A stretch of DNA of 64,000 nucleotides from positions 11,194,704-11,258,703 of the forward strand of contig NC_045139.1 in assembly GCF_008831285.2 (NCBI RefSeq), read 5' to 3'. Positions 11,629 to 24,607 of the stretch are shown here, piece after piece. The notes below the pieces were generated by a model. It was not told the DNA's origin and ran no database searches. It saw only the letters and a list, made by a program, of their open reading frames with translations. Source of the stretch: Nymphaea colorata. Taxonomy: Eukaryota; Streptophyta; Magnoliopsida; Nymphaeales; Nymphaeaceae. The translations under genes were made by a program, and so were the position numbers. Position 1 is the first letter of the stretch. Every line of letters begins with the position of its first letter.

Positions 11629-12478
11629 GTGTCAGTGTAGGTTTCCTTTTTGTTGAGAGTTAACCATTGGCTGTAACAGAAGATTTCCCTTACGAGCTCG
11701 ACCACTGCTTGTACACCCATATATGGATAAGATGATGTTTAAAAGATGGCGTGGGATCGACCACTGCAGGTATATGCATATAGTATGAATTTCAAAAGTA
11801 AAATGTCTGTCTGAATTTACACCCTTCTCATATAACTTTGTTCCTGATATTCTGTGTCTTTCAACTGTGAAAGATTACCTTGGGCTTCTGGGATAATGGT
11901 GGAGATGACCAAGAACAACGTTTTTCTAAAATGTTTGTTGGCCTAAATGATATTGAGTTCAATATGTTTTTGCCTCGATAATAGCCTCATAAAAGGAAGA
12001 GGGGTGGGCTAGAAACCTGAAATAGGTCCTGCAATTGACCAAATAAAAGTTGTCTGTGTGTTTCTAAGCTGGTGTGCGCCGCCTTTTTTGGGATATCAAG
12101 AAGATGAAGTATGGATCTTATTCTTGACATTTTCCCACCTGAAGGTCTTTAGCCCTGAGGAGTGTAATGTATCTGGTCGGACCAGCGGCTGGGTTGGTAA
12201 AAATGTGGTCATCAGTTTGATTTTCATACGTGCTACTTTTATGGGGAATGCAAATGCAAACAATGTGTGATATTTTGGTTGATGGGTGTGTTAATTTCTA
12301 CTGACAACTTTGAGGGCATGGGAAAAGGGAAAGGGGTTTCAACCTCTTCGGGATTCAGAGAGGTTTTTTAATATAATTCAGCTAAAGTTGTTTTACACCG
12401 TATAATAATGTCATAAGATTTCATAGAAACAAAGATAGGGAATAGGTTCCCCTACTCTGGAGCCTCTTCATTAATCTT
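11629..12478. other. 3' flank and intergenic stretch
   Basis: Follows the stop codon of the RING/SIM gene. Nothing beyond a likely 3'UTR is recognised. Confidence 0.45.
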
Positions 12479-12546
12479 CCCAAGTAAGATTCAAATCTAC
12501 GATCAATCAGGTAGGAGCAGACCGCTCTACCACTGAGTTACTGTGG
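12479..12546 (-). repeat. tRNA-like sequence, probable SINE head or tRNA relic
   Basis: The minus strand reads TAACTCAGTGGTAGAGC (RNA polymerase III A box, 12530-12540 on the plus strand) and about 40 nt later AGATTTGAATCT (degenerate B box, 12487-12498). The spacing fits a tRNA promoter. The acceptor stem does not pair, so a working tRNA is unlikely. Confidence 0.5.
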
Positions 12547-12659
12547 AAGGAACAACAGAAAATTAGATCTCTTAAAGTCTTTAACTCTTGTTCTCAACGC
12601 ATGACTAATATTAGTCCAAAAGCTTCTGTCTATATATCAAATTTGTTTGTTGGATTTTG

Positions 12660-12920
12660 CTTGACCCTTTTAAGGGTGTGTTACGGGGTGAAATGTTTAA
12701 AAACTGACTTTTGAATGAAACTTTTGATTGGGTGTGCTACGAAGTGAAGTGTTTAAAAACTTTTGAATTAAATTTTTTAGTTGGTTTTCCGCGCGGCGGA
12801 TGAGCGTCCTGTCAGAGGAAATTGCGTCGTGAGGGTAAGATTTATTGAGGTGTTAGTCCCGTCAGAAATCTTCTTTTAGGAAATTGCGTCTGATCGTTTA
12901 GATCTTATTGAGGTGTTAGA
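12660..12920. repeat. short imperfect direct repeats
   Basis: GGGTGTGTTACGGGGTGAAATG recurs about 60 bp later as GGGTGTGCTACGAAGTGAAGTG, each followed by TTTAAAAAC. GGAAATTGCGTC followed later by TTATTGAGGTGTTAG occurs twice between 12815 and 12920. Origin unknown. Confidence 0.5.
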
Positions 12921-14385
12921 CAACAAACGCGAGTATTACTCTCACCTTTTGGCTTGCATTTTGGCCGGCTCTCATAGATGAAAGGTATGATTGAAATCTT
13001 TTGGGGAGGCAAATTAAGGAAGGGGGTGGAGGAGGAGGAGATGGTGATCTTGACCGTTTTGGGTTGACAATAATACTTTGATGGTTGATTTTAGGCCGGT
13101 AGGTTTGGTCCATCATGGTTCATTCAATCTCAGACATAAGATAAACAGCCCTAGATCTTCTGTACGCATAGTTAAGAGCTGCATCGACGTCATTGCACAA
13201 ATTAAGATATTCAACTTGAGAGTTCGCTTGAGCCGCCTTTGAGGTCGTTTTCTGCCGAACCTCACTTGCCAAACGAACCTGAGCTACCCTTGTGCTATCT
13301 TCCGAAAAATAAGCTAGAAAATTGGTTATAAGAGCCAGCCATTCATTGGCAGTTATAGAATAAAGATTGCAGGTTAAACATTTTGAATGCATTTAGTGTG
13401 TGTTTCATTATTTATGAAACTTGCTCGAGTAGAGAACTTGGTAGGTTTGAAAGCCTTCATTTCTGGTAGCTTCTAAAAGCTTTGCATTCGTACCACAAAA
13501 GCAGGAGAGACTTTGGCATTGCACCTAAATTCTTTCTCACGGGAACAATCACAAGGCCAACTAGAATCAACCGTTCTATCATTAAATTTATTTTCTTGTT
13601 TTGCTCAAGATTAGGATAGGTAGGCTATGGGTGAGGTGTCAATTCTTCTTCCTGCCCAAGAAGAACTAGAGTCAACCATATTACTGAATTTATTTTCTTC
13701 TGTTGCTCAAGATTAAGATAGGTGGGCTATGGCCTATGGGTGAAGTGCCCTTCTTTCAGGCCCAGTTTGGTACCTATTGCCTTTATGGAAGAAGGCCAAA
13801 ATGACAAAAATTGCCCCCGTGGGTTTAGTGAAAACCGAAAGAAGGCAAGACCCACCATTCCTTTCCACTGCATCGGACCATGTCATTGGCCGGTAGACAG
13901 TAGCATGGTGCTCAGTTGACAGTTATATTTGTTTAAGGACGACACTACCTTGCCCTTCAAGAGGAGACACTCTAAAGATGCCAAAGTTCCCCCCTCCTTT
14001 CTCTCTACTACCGAGATCCTTTGCAATTCGAAGGAGTAGTATCTACACAAATCAAACTAAATTGGCTACCCTATTCGCCAAAACTACCTTGTCTTTTTGC
14101 CTTGGACTGTTGTTCCCTTGGGATGTAACCATGAATTATCGGGCAAGAAAATTATACACAACGGTTCAAGCTCAAACTCTCTAGCTTTATGAGATGAGCT
14201 CTAGTTCGAGCCTGAGTTGGCTCGACTCGTTGAACATGGATTCACAGTTTCCCGACTCATTTTTTCCAATACCTAAGCTCTCGCCAATCCATAGAAAGGG
14301 AAATACGTTAGATTATGTTCGTGCTTTACATTACCATACAAACGCCAGCAGAGGAAAGAGAAAGAGGAGGTACACGAGGGCTTAG
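12921..14385. other. intergenic, no recognised gene
   Basis: A 90-codon minus-strand open frame at 13120-13392 resembles nothing known to me. Around 14135-14240 there are GAGCTC/CTCGAC words like those of the hAT-like MITE at 5079. The last part probably holds the 3'UTR of the thioesterase gene. Confidence 0.4.
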
Positions 14386-17300
14386 TTAGCTTGCTGGTTT
14401 CCTCCGCCATTCTGTCCTTCCCCTGTTAATCTCAAGCCCCTCGCGGGACAACCTCAAGAAATGTAGGAACTGGAAATTGTCCTGGTGTTCATTAGCTCCA
14501 GTTGCAGATCCATTGGCAAAAGCGTCTGCAGACAAGGAACTTGGATCTGCTTCCGACTCGCCATACTCCAAGCTAGTCAAAGAATCGACCTTATCATCTC
14601 GTTGACACTCCCTTCGGTAGTCGAGTGTGATCATTTGAAGCTCATGGGTGTCCAGCACCTCCTGCGGCATACTCTGTTGCAGAAACGGAATTTCACTGGA
14701 CTACAGTTTCTTTCCTATGGCATAAAAGAGCATGCTTGTAGATAGGAGAACGAACCTCAAGCACCCAGCCAATGTACGTGACATTATTGACATGCTGATT
14801 CATGTCAAAATCAGCTCGCCTCGGCTGCAGCACCCAAGAAGAGAAACCAACAAAGAAGTGAAGGGAAAAAACAAAAAAGGAAGAGATAACTTGGACGCAG
14901 TGTGCGTGATAGTCATTCAAATTGAGTTTTCACCATGAGTCCTGTTCGCAAGTGCTGTGGAGAATCATCAATCTTAGGGATTTTCTTCAAACAGTTACTG
15001 TCCTTTTCTGGAAATGCAAGCCTGAAAGGAGAAACCATTACCAGATAAGCATTCTATGACTATAGAGAGCCGTAAGCAGCAAAAGTGAGACCCATGAAGC
15101 TAGCACCATTTGCCTGGGCTGATCTCTGGAAGGCTACCAGATATTGCAAGTACGAGACCAAGCAAGTAGCGTGAAGGCTAGTGTAAATAGATTTTCATGA
15201 GAATGTGATCGTTCAAAAGAAGTTTATGCGGGCATGAGCAAATACTGCAACTCTATCACAAATATCATCCTTAGGTTTCTACCGGTGAGGCTTTTCTCAG
15301 GTACTAATCAGAGACTACAGTTTGTTTTATCGGAAAAATCTCATCAATTCAAGAAAATTTAAAGGATGTACAAGCTCTTTACTAATTTTCTCACATAAAC
15401 ATTGTTAAAAAAATCGAAACAGTCGTTAAAATGTTAAAAGAGAGCCCAAAAAGTTTAAGTATATTAAAATTCTGAAAAAATATCATGAAAGTATTGTGAT
15501 CATTTCACAATATTTTTAGTTCGTCATATTTTCAAGATATTGTGATAAATTCCCTCGTCTCATTGCATTTCCTTTGGACATTTATATCAACATTTTGGAA
15601 ATATAGATTATATTTGTGACGATGCTTCAACCACTACTACTTAGTCTTAACACTATTCAACTTGAACTTGTAAATTACGGAAGTGGAACAAGAAAGGGTT
15701 CTCAGTATCAACCAGTGTGCAAATTGCAGAAACATGATAGTAAGCACTGTGGGCACAGTGGTTGGGTGGTGATTGTGTCAAAAATATTTTTCAAAAGAAG
15801 AAAAACAGAAATTGAGAATGTAAGCAACAATCTTAATTCTCCCAGGTGTTAGTTGGATGGTGATTGTGCCAAAAATATTTTCCAAAAGAAGAAAAACAAA
15901 AATTGAGAATGTAAGCAACAATCTTATTTCTCCCAGGTGTTAGGTGTTAGAAACCAAATTAGTGTCAGCACTGTGGCACATACAAATGCACATACTTCCC
16001 CATATGATTTTGATGTTTGTGATACGAGAGATGGAGAGATGGAATTTGTAATAGTATTAGGCCACCAGCTATATAAACAATGCCATAAAATTTGATGTAT
16101 GAACCAGTTTTCACAAAGAGTACATATTATTTCAGTGGTTGGATGGTAATTGTTCCAAAAATGTTTTCAAAAGAAGAAAAAAGGAAATTGAGAATGTAAG
16201 CAACATTCTTATTTCTCCCAGGTGTTAGAACCATGCAAGACAAGTCCATGTAATTTACAGTGAGCTTATGCACATGACAGGTGGCACTTCCAGATGCAGG
16301 TTTGGAACTCCTTGATAAAAATTTGGTTAGTTAGATCTATGAGAAAACAGTGCACCACAATCTGCAACAACGGCAGGAACTAAATTAAAAAATTAGTTTA
16401 GCTTGAATAAGATTAAGCAGCTGCAAGCTGGTATGAAGAAAAAAGGGAAAGAAACCAATTCTTAAACATATTCATGGACAACAGACAGCGAAAGTTACAT
16501 TTAAGTTTATATCTGAAACGAGGTGCGAGTTAAGTTATAATGTCCTTTTGTTCACATATTTTTCACATGCAGTATCTAGTATCTAGAGACTAAATGCCGA
16601 AAGTTGACAAAATAGCGACAACCTTGCAGGAGAGAGAGAGGAAAGGAAACATAGTTCATGTGAAATTGCTAGGATAACTATTGACAAAAAAAGACATTTT
16701 GAACTGTAATGGTGCTAGACTGTGCAAAAGGAAAACTATTACTTACCGAAGAGTTCGTGGACAGTAAGCTGACAACTCATCTCTAACATCATCTGTAACT
16801 CTTTCAAGGCGCCTTGTTTCATGATTCATCATCACCCATTTGCTGGCCACGAAATGCAAAAAAAGCAATTAGCAAGAAAGGGTGGCCTTATTAACAGTGG
16901 ATGCATACATGTCCAATATTCTTTCTTTTTTCTTCTCTCTCTCTCTCTCTCTCTTGTTTCTCTTCCACTTCACAACCTAAAGAGCATATTTTGGGATAAT
17001 AAATAAGCCTATAGACATAATTGCCATTCCTAGAAGCATCCCAGAATATGGAATGGAAACATCAGTTGCTACTTCACTGGCATCACCAACCAGGCTTGTC
17101 CTTAAACATGTAGGACAACTTCTCAACAGTCTATAAAGGAGTTACAAAGAATAGGGGCAGAATGGGAAACCATCACGTGAAGTCTGGTTGGAGGTTGCTT
17201 TACAGAACGCACACCAAACAACATGATCCGCCTATAAGTTAAGACAATAAGAGAATGAGCATCACGAGGGAGTCCATTTGGTTAGCTATATACAAGCAGC

Positions 17301-19224
17301 AGCTGTGGATTACTTAAAAGGCCAAAACAACATTTTTTGAGTAAAAGTTGACAGCAAATCTTCACTATGTTTGGTGATTTTTACCACTGCAAATAGAAAG
17401 AAGAAAGGCTAGCTAAAGAAGTCATTGCTCCTCATACCAGTTACCATCTTGGACACTTGAAAGTTGCAGATACCAGAAGTGAAATATCAGTACTAAACGT
17501 GCAGTAAAAATACATGTCAAGATGGATCCCAAAATGAAATAGTGTTCACCGAAGTGCAAAGCAAATAGATAATAAGAATGAAAATTAAAACTCCTTAAAG
17601 ATACAAAGGGAAGAGGTTAAACATAATTTCAGTAATCGGTCAGGTAACCTACCTTGTTGCCCTTCCAATAACCTCATCTGTTGCAAAATCTTTTAGGACA
17701 AAGTCTCGTCTTGTACCGATCCTTCCTTCCCCTTGGCACCATGTCTCAATTTCTACTACATCCGCCCTACACCCGTTTTATCAGAATCCAAACACGGTAC
17801 AGTGTAGAAGACAAACAACAGCATTAATTCTATGTAACCCGAAAACACACCAAGCAGGGTATTTGTATACTTCAATGTGCATCCTAGCAGTCACCCATAT
17901 AAGATTTCTTTTTCTCATTGTGGTTGTGGTAGCGAATCCATCAGTTGAGAACCCAACACTTTGTGCATGGTTGCATCCTACTTCCTACATCAGAGAGGAA
18001 AAGAATATAATCAATCTGTCATGACATGCAGTGACCAAAAATTGATGTGAGAACACAATATGACATGCAGGTATGAACCTGAGTGCACATACGAGTCATT
18101 TTAGTCACTAATCCTGTCGGATAGATCAAGTGTTCGCAGACAGTTGGAAAATATCATTTACAAAAAATGTAACTAGTTGCAGCAAAATATAAAAGGAGTT
18201 GCCATCGAAACAAACTTACATGCTACAGAACCAATATGAGGTTTTCATTGGTTTTTGTTTATCTTAATTGGTTGGCTCGCTGTGCCCGATCAGGGAAACT
18301 CATCGCGATTGGGAGTTTCAAACACAAAAAATCACTCGTAGACCTGGACTTCAAGTGAACATAGTCACTTAGCCAAATTAATTGCAAAATCAAGAATTAG
18401 CACGACAGAATTGGCATGCTCCCTGCTTATTATGGATCTTCAAGTGAACAGAGACTGATATGATCGACCTTATTTGTTTTGGCAGGACAAATGAAAGCAG
18501 AATGGAGCTATATCTGCACAAGCATTGCATGCAAAAATATATATATATATATAGCTCTCCCAGAAGTCATACCCGCCCATTTGCAGCCACCCGTGCACTC
18601 GGTGCCAACTATTACCAGTCTATGATCTTCCTGCATACATAATTGCATGTTCAAGAGAAAATGGCGCATAGATTTGACAATTGACAGTAAAATTGCGTTC
18701 AACCTCATCTCCTCCCAACATAGAGCTAAACGTGAGCCCACATGCAATGCATGACCAGAAAATCAGCATGAAATACACTCGAAAAGCAAGCATGAGAAGG
18801 GATGACCTCAAAACTAAAAGAAACAAGCAGGACTCATCCTCCGTGTCCTCAATAGAAGGGAAAAGACCTATCCGTAAGCAACAGACGGGGTTCCGCAACA
18901 GTTTACCTGCAGAAGATTCGCAATCGTCTCAATCGTGGCCGTCTTGTTGACCCCGACCTCATAGCAGCGGACGATGAATCTCTCCTTGTAAGAAAGGCCG
19001 TCCTCAGCCAAGCACCCGAGCCGGAGCCTATCGGCGAGGCTCTCAGGAGCATGATACCTCTCAAGCCGCTCCGATACAGCCAGATCTGGCACTCGCGGAG
19101 CGAGCGACGAAGACACCCGGAGATTCCGTCGGATTACGGGCCCCAGAGCAACGTTCCCCCGTCGAAGAGAGGGTTGGAGGAGCGTCGTCCACGACAAATC
19201 GGAAACGGCGCATCCCTGCAACAT
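14386..19224 (-). CDS. FATA: acyl-ACP thioesterase, FatA type (plastid)
   Basis: Hydrolyses acyl-ACP, mainly 18:1-ACP in the FatA class, releasing fatty acid for export from the plastid. Seven exons from the 5' end: 18907-19224, 17851-17984, 17653-17766, 16747-16842, 14934-15021, 14756-14824 and 14386-14673. They join without a break into 368 aa, close to the usual length. The first ~50 residues are basic and Ser-rich like a transit peptide. Family blocks follow: GLSYKERFIVRCYEVG, GFSTDGFATTTTMRK, LIWVTARMHIEVYKYPAW, DVVEIETWCQGEGRIGTRRD and WVMMNHETRRL. Catalytic elements are present: Asn and His in MNQHVNNVTYIGW (about 258-270) and Cys in LDYRRECQ (296). Thr in NNVTYIGW fits FatA rather than FatB. 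The ATG at 19224 is preceded by a TATA box at 19416-19423. No truncation is seen; introns are ordinary apart from a triplicated repeat in intron 4. Confidence 0.95.
15758..16228. repeat. three copies of a ~92-bp repeat in intron 4 of FATA
   Basis: Copies at about 15758-15851, 15852-15942 and 16138-16228 share GTTGGATGGTGATTGTG, TTTCAAAAGAAGAAAAA, ATTGAGAATGTAAGCAACA and TTTCTCCCAGGTGTTAG. The first two are adjacent; a 195-bp spacer precedes the third. Confidence 0.85.
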
Positions 19225-19332
19225 TTCACTGAGACAGAGAGAGCAAGCAGGCGGCGATTACGACGAAGAGGAGATCAAAAAATGGGGTGAACCTATTGAA
19301 TCGACTCTCCGGAGAGAGAATTCCCCGAAGAT

Positions 19333-19361
19333 GGGAGGAGGAGGAGGAGGAGGAGGAGGGT
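19333..19361. repeat. GGA microsatellite in the FATA leader
   Basis: A run of GGA triplets lies between the TATA box and the start codon of the thioesterase gene; in its mRNA this is a pyrimidine-rich (TCC)n tract in the 5'UTR. Confidence 0.7.
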
Positions 19362-19415
19362 CGATGCTTGGATCACCTTCCTCCTCAGGTGCGCCACTGG
19401 CCAGTGGCCACTCGT

Positions 19416-19423
19416 TATTTATA
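19416..19423 (-). promoter_or_regulatory. TATA box of FATA
   Basis: TATAAATA on the minus strand, about 190 bp upstream of the start codon. A perfect 14-bp palindrome (CCACTGGCCAGTGG, 19395-19408) lies just downstream, near the expected transcription start. Confidence 0.6.
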
Positions 19424-19439
19424 GCCTCGGGAGGAGGGA

Positions 19440-20873
19440 AGGGACGTTACGGTCTGCAGAAAACCAAACCATAAAATGATTTTCTCGTGATTAAAAACAA
19501 TTATCGCCTTTTTACAATTTTCTAATGAACGCCATACGTCTGACACAAATTACCAAATAAGTCCTCAAATAAAGTTTTCTTAGCTTAAAGCCTTAAACAA
19601 CGAAAATTATTAGCTAACTAATATGATTCACTCATATAAATAATATTTAAGACAACTAAAACTAAGAATGTAAGATTTCATTTGTTAAATATGTAAGTTC
19701 ACTTTACGCTTTCATTTGGATCAGTTTTCATAAAAAAAATTGATGTTAAGACTTGAATTCGATTTTGAAAAGTATAGTTTGAAACTGACTCTCAATTAAA
19801 ATCCATTGAGTCCAAGTAAACTGAATTCTGTAAAGGATAATCTAACCTGAATCCGAAGTCCAAACAATTTTAGATTCCTACTCAACATTTAATCCTTTAA
19901 TAGAACAAACTTTTAATAAGACTTTAATTGTTAAATTTATTTATTAATAAAAAATTAATTACACTTTTTCTTATGATTTGATCAACTATTGTGAAAGTAT
20001 TAAATTCTGGCAAAATGTTATTTGGAAATAAGCATTGCAAGTTATGTAAATGACAATGTGGACAAAGACACATTCCATGCCATATCTTTACCATGGAAGG
20101 TACGCTCCCACCTTTCATTAGAAGGGTATTATTGTAATTTTATAAGGATTTTTTTTTTCTATTTTTTACCCTAATAAATGAGGTCTTCCAATATTTAATA
20201 GGCATGCATAAGCATTTTTGTCATTTCCATCTCAATACACACATGAACGTAAAAACCTACAGTAGAACAATTTTGGAGTCAGATGCATAATATAGTATAG
20301 AGAAAGTTCCCTTTTGAGTATATTTTATTTATTATACTTAATATATCAAACTTTATAAATATTTAATAAAGGCCACAGTTTTCATGAAAATAGTCAAATG
20401 AAAGTCTGAAATAAAAAGCAAAAAAGGTTTAACTACATAATAAGAATGTAATTAGTGATGGAAAGTAATATTTGAAAAACAATATTACAACCAACGTTTC
20501 TCTTTTTCTTTTTTTTTTTGTTTCTAAATCTAAAAAGAGTTCACTTCAAGCCCTCATTTGGTTGTTTTTATAAAAGTGTTACCTTTCATTATGAAAAGTA
20601 CAGTAAATATGAATTTTTATAGAAGGGTAGGTTAGAAAATGATTTTTTTCCTTATAATATGTGGAAAATAAAAATGTTGGCTGTGTTATTGTGGCGGAGG
20701 AACTTATGTTTTAGTTGGTCGCTAACCAACCAACTTTAATTAACATTGAAAGCTACTTATTCCTTACTTTGTCTCGAGCTCTTTTAACCTTTTTCTCTAT
20801 TTACTTTCAATTTCTTCTTTTTACAATTATCTCCCTCCCTCCTCCTTATAAATGTGAAGGTTTCTTCTTTAAT
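19440..20873. other. AT-rich intergenic stretch
   Basis: No gene, RNA or structured repeat is recognised. Confidence 0.5.
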
Positions 20874-21110
20874 TAAATCTGGGCACTCTGGCCCTCGGCC
20901 CCCAAAAAAGGGCACTGGTTTAATATTTATTTTTATTAATTTTAATTATAATATTTTATTATGATTGATTATATTTATATATTGTATTTTTATTAAACAA
21001 TTATTTTTTTAATTTAATTGGGCCGAGCCGATGCCAGGCTTGGGTTTCGATTGTTGGGCTGGCCCGAGCCCAACTTGTTATCAAGCCGGGCCAGCCCGAT
21101 GCCTAAGCTT
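20874..21110. mobile_element. hAT-like MITE, GC-rich ends with AT-rich core (copy 1)
   Basis: The left end TAAATCTGGGCACTCTGGCC and the reverse complement of the right end AAGCTTAGGCATCGGGCTGG match the termini of the copy at 21484. The core is almost pure A/T. The target duplication is not clear. Confidence 0.55.
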
Positions 21111-21483
21111 GCTCAAGTCTTTTCTTTGTTTTTAGGGTGACCCCATCTCGCACATTGCCCCTTCGACCACCAAACAAAGCATGTTTTGGAACCTTTATAG
21201 TCTGCGAAAGAAAATGTCCAAATCTAAACCAAGCAACCCATGGATGAAATTTTAGTTTGTTGTGGTCAAGAGAGACAAACCAAGGTTCTCTCCCACCTTG
21301 CCTCTATGTCCAAGGCTGCATCAGCTTGCATAGGAGGTTGATGCCCCAAACAATTTTTGTTTGTTGAGTTGCATAATAAAACTGTAAAAACTTTAACACT
21401 GGTTCCTTTGTAAGACCTCCAAATTGCAAGGCATTAACCTTATACGGAATAGTTTTTATTTAAAACCTTGCCCACATGCAAAC

Positions 21484-21714
21484 GAAGCATGGGCATCGGG
21501 CCAGCCCGACTTGATACGCAAAACTCGGGCCCGAGCCCAGCCCGATCTTGGCCTGATTAAATTAAAAATTATATTTTTAATATAAAATAATATGTAAATT
21601 TAATTAATTGTAATAAATATTATATATATATAATATAAATATTTAAAAAATATCGGGCCCACCCAGTGCCTTTTTTTCTGGGCTTCCGGTGGCCAGGCCT
21701 GGTGCCCAGTCTTA
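21484..21714. mobile_element. hAT-like MITE, GC-rich ends with AT-rich core (copy 2, reference copy)
   Basis: A 231-bp element with inverted ends GAAGCATGGGCATCGGGCC and TAAGACTGGGCACCAGGCC. It is flanked by a perfect 8-bp direct repeat ATGCAAAC at 21476-21483 and 21715-21722. Eight-bp duplication is the hAT hallmark. The interior is A/T only over more than 100 bp and has no coding capacity, so the element is non-autonomous. Confidence 0.85.
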
Positions 21715-21722
21715 ATGCAAAC

Positions 21723-22470
21723 ATGGTATATAAAATCCCGCATCCAAGTAAGACTTTTGAAAATCAATTAAGCCTAGACATCTCTGAGACTATTTTGGGG
21801 CGTTTAGATTAGAATTCCATTACTGTATATTGAGATCAAATAGGGTGAAAATTTTATATCTTTTCATGCCATGGTTGGTTAGGGCAAGGAAAAAGGGGAA
21901 GAAAGTCTTTCCTCAAGAGTCTCCAACTTTTTTCTCTAAAAATACTTCATCTACAGACAGAATTTTGTTTCTTTACTCTCACGATCAAATAAAGTCCCCT
22001 ATATATATAAAGGTAGGAAAGTGTGACACTAATTTGTCAAAAAAGTTGAGCGGCGGAGAAAATCAGGAGTTCTTTCTGGTGGGCTTCATGAAAGGCTTTA
22101 AATCTGATGATCGTTTCATGAACCAAGAAAGAAATGCTGTTTTCTTATAAAGTAGCGTATTTTCATGACAAATGAGGGGAAAACAAAGCGGCAAGTGATG
22201 AATGAGAAGTCGAACTAATAAATAGAAGGAAAAAGAATGAGTGAGGCAAGGATTAACTCAGAGGAAGAAAAAGAAAAAAAACCAATGAGCCATTTGGTAG
22301 GTTTGCAAAAGATATATGGACTTAGCAAATATGAAACTATAAAGTGCTCGGGTGTTGATGCCACGTGGATTCATGGATTTCATATTTGAGACTGATTTGA
22401 AATATTTTTTTTTCGCGTGAGATCCATAAAATAAAGAAGCCGCAGATTTGGCTGCTAACTTGTTTGTTAA
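21723..22470. other. intergenic, no recognised gene
   Basis: A 106-codon open frame at 21830-22150 has no recognisable domain or family motif. Confidence 0.4.
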
Positions 22471-22811
22471 GTTCCACTCGAGCTCGACTTATTTAATAAG
22501 CGAGTTGAGTTCAAGGTGAGAAATGAACTCGATCAAGTAACAATGGGTGAGTTCGAGCTCGGCAAGATCGGCTCATTTGAGTCTATTAAGCTTGTGAGTT
22601 GTGATGAGAACATGTATAATGTGTTTCACAGAAGAATGATAGTTCAAGTGGGTTTTGCATGTGGCTTGCTCCAGCCAAATCTTGACTCGAACTTAACCGA
22701 GTAGGGTTCAAGCTTTTTAAGCTGGTGCAGAGTTGAGCTCAAGCTGGTCAACTTGAGTTCGAGCTGTGCTCAACCTATAGGTAATCCATGCAAGTTTGAG
22801 TTGGCTCAGCT
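22471..22811. mobile_element. decayed relative of the GAGCTCGA-rich hAT-like MITE
   Basis: Dense GAGCTCGA, CTCGAGCT and TTGAGCTC words in both orientations, as in the element at 5079-5485. Termini cannot be placed, so the limits are approximate. Confidence 0.45.
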
Positions 22812-22937
22812 TTAATGGAAGAAAGATGATTTGAAATGACGCGGCAAATACGAGGAACATTTATATTCAATTACGCGAATTATTGGAAAACAAACTAATC
22901 GAATTAGGTAAAGGCATAAAACATCTCATAGCTTGCA

Positions 22938-23402
<465 letters not shown>

Positions 23403-23404
<2 letters not shown>

Positions 23405-24607
23405 ACAAAATGTCTTAAACGAAACATAAATATCTAATATCTCAACTTTTCTACTATTAAAATTGGTCTTGTAAGAGCCGTTAATGGTTTGATGATTTAA
23501 AAACTTGAACTCAAACGATTGACTTAATGTACGCTCTATAGCAAGTGACTCTTAAACTAATGCCTATAGATTTAAATTGTGTATTAAGTACTACTTTAAC
23601 GGCATACTTTAGGTAGTGTGGCTTGTCCCCGACTTAAGTATATCCCATGGGATTAATTAGGTGAAAATTTATAAAACCAGAGCCTTTCAAATAAATTATT
23701 AAAATATATTTTTTATGCAACCTTATTATCCCTATTGATATAATCTTAAAAGAGATTTAACGGGAAACGTACATTAAATCAATTACTTTTATAAATTGTG
23801 TTTCACTAATCGTCAATAAATTAGCAGCTCTTATAACGTCGATTTTTCTATAGTAAAAAAAGTATTTTTAAGGAAACATCTTAAATTAAGGTACTTCCTT
23901 ACTAAATTGTTTTATACGTTAATCATACTATATTGTTCATATTTTCTACGACCCTTTTTAATTATAATCAAATAGGTTGGTTTTTGTCATTGTCCAAATT
24001 AGTTTTAAAATATATAGGAATCATAATAATATCTAAGGATTAATTTTTTAGGTCTTTGATTCTCCTTGAGACGTACTAATCGTAGGGAGGAAACCAAAGT
24101 TGTACATGATTAAAAAAAATGAGAGAGAAAAAAAGATGTGAAAAATCCCTCTTAATTTTAAGATTAGTTCAGTTCATTTTCGTGTGGCCCCTAGAGGCAC
24201 AATATAGCGATGAATCTTTCCATTTATACAGTTAAAATAGGAAAACACGTTCCAAAGTTGGGAGGGGTGCTTTCTAATTAGGCATGGGAATCGGGGTTTG
24301 ATCCCATTAAAAATATATATTTTTTACTATAAAGTAAACTTTTTAATAAAAAAATAAAAATATATATCATAATAATATAAAAATAATATTAAAAAACATG
24401 TCCTCTAACCTGAGTTGGTCGGGTTTTCCGAGGTTCGATTGGGCTAAATACTGAGTCAGATACCCGACTCGACACCCAACCTTATGGTATACCATGGCAT
24501 ATAACTTGTTCCTCGACATAGTTGAGATATAAAGAAACTTATCTCAGTTCAATAAAAATTCAACTTATATGAGCACTATGCACCATGAACGATAACAAGT
24601 CTGGGCA
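23403..24607. other. AT-rich intergenic stretch
   Basis: Nothing recognised. Confidence 0.5.

Noticed and set aside
12479..12546. Functional tRNA gene
   Set aside because: The B box is degenerate and the acceptor stem does not pair.
13120..13392. 90-codon minus-strand open frame as a small gene
   Set aside because: No recognisable family, no clear promoter or flanking exons. It could be real but cannot be supported from sequence alone.
15758..16228. CRISPR-like array from regularly repeated blocks
   Set aside because: Only three diverged long copies, two of them adjacent without a spacer, inside a plant intron.
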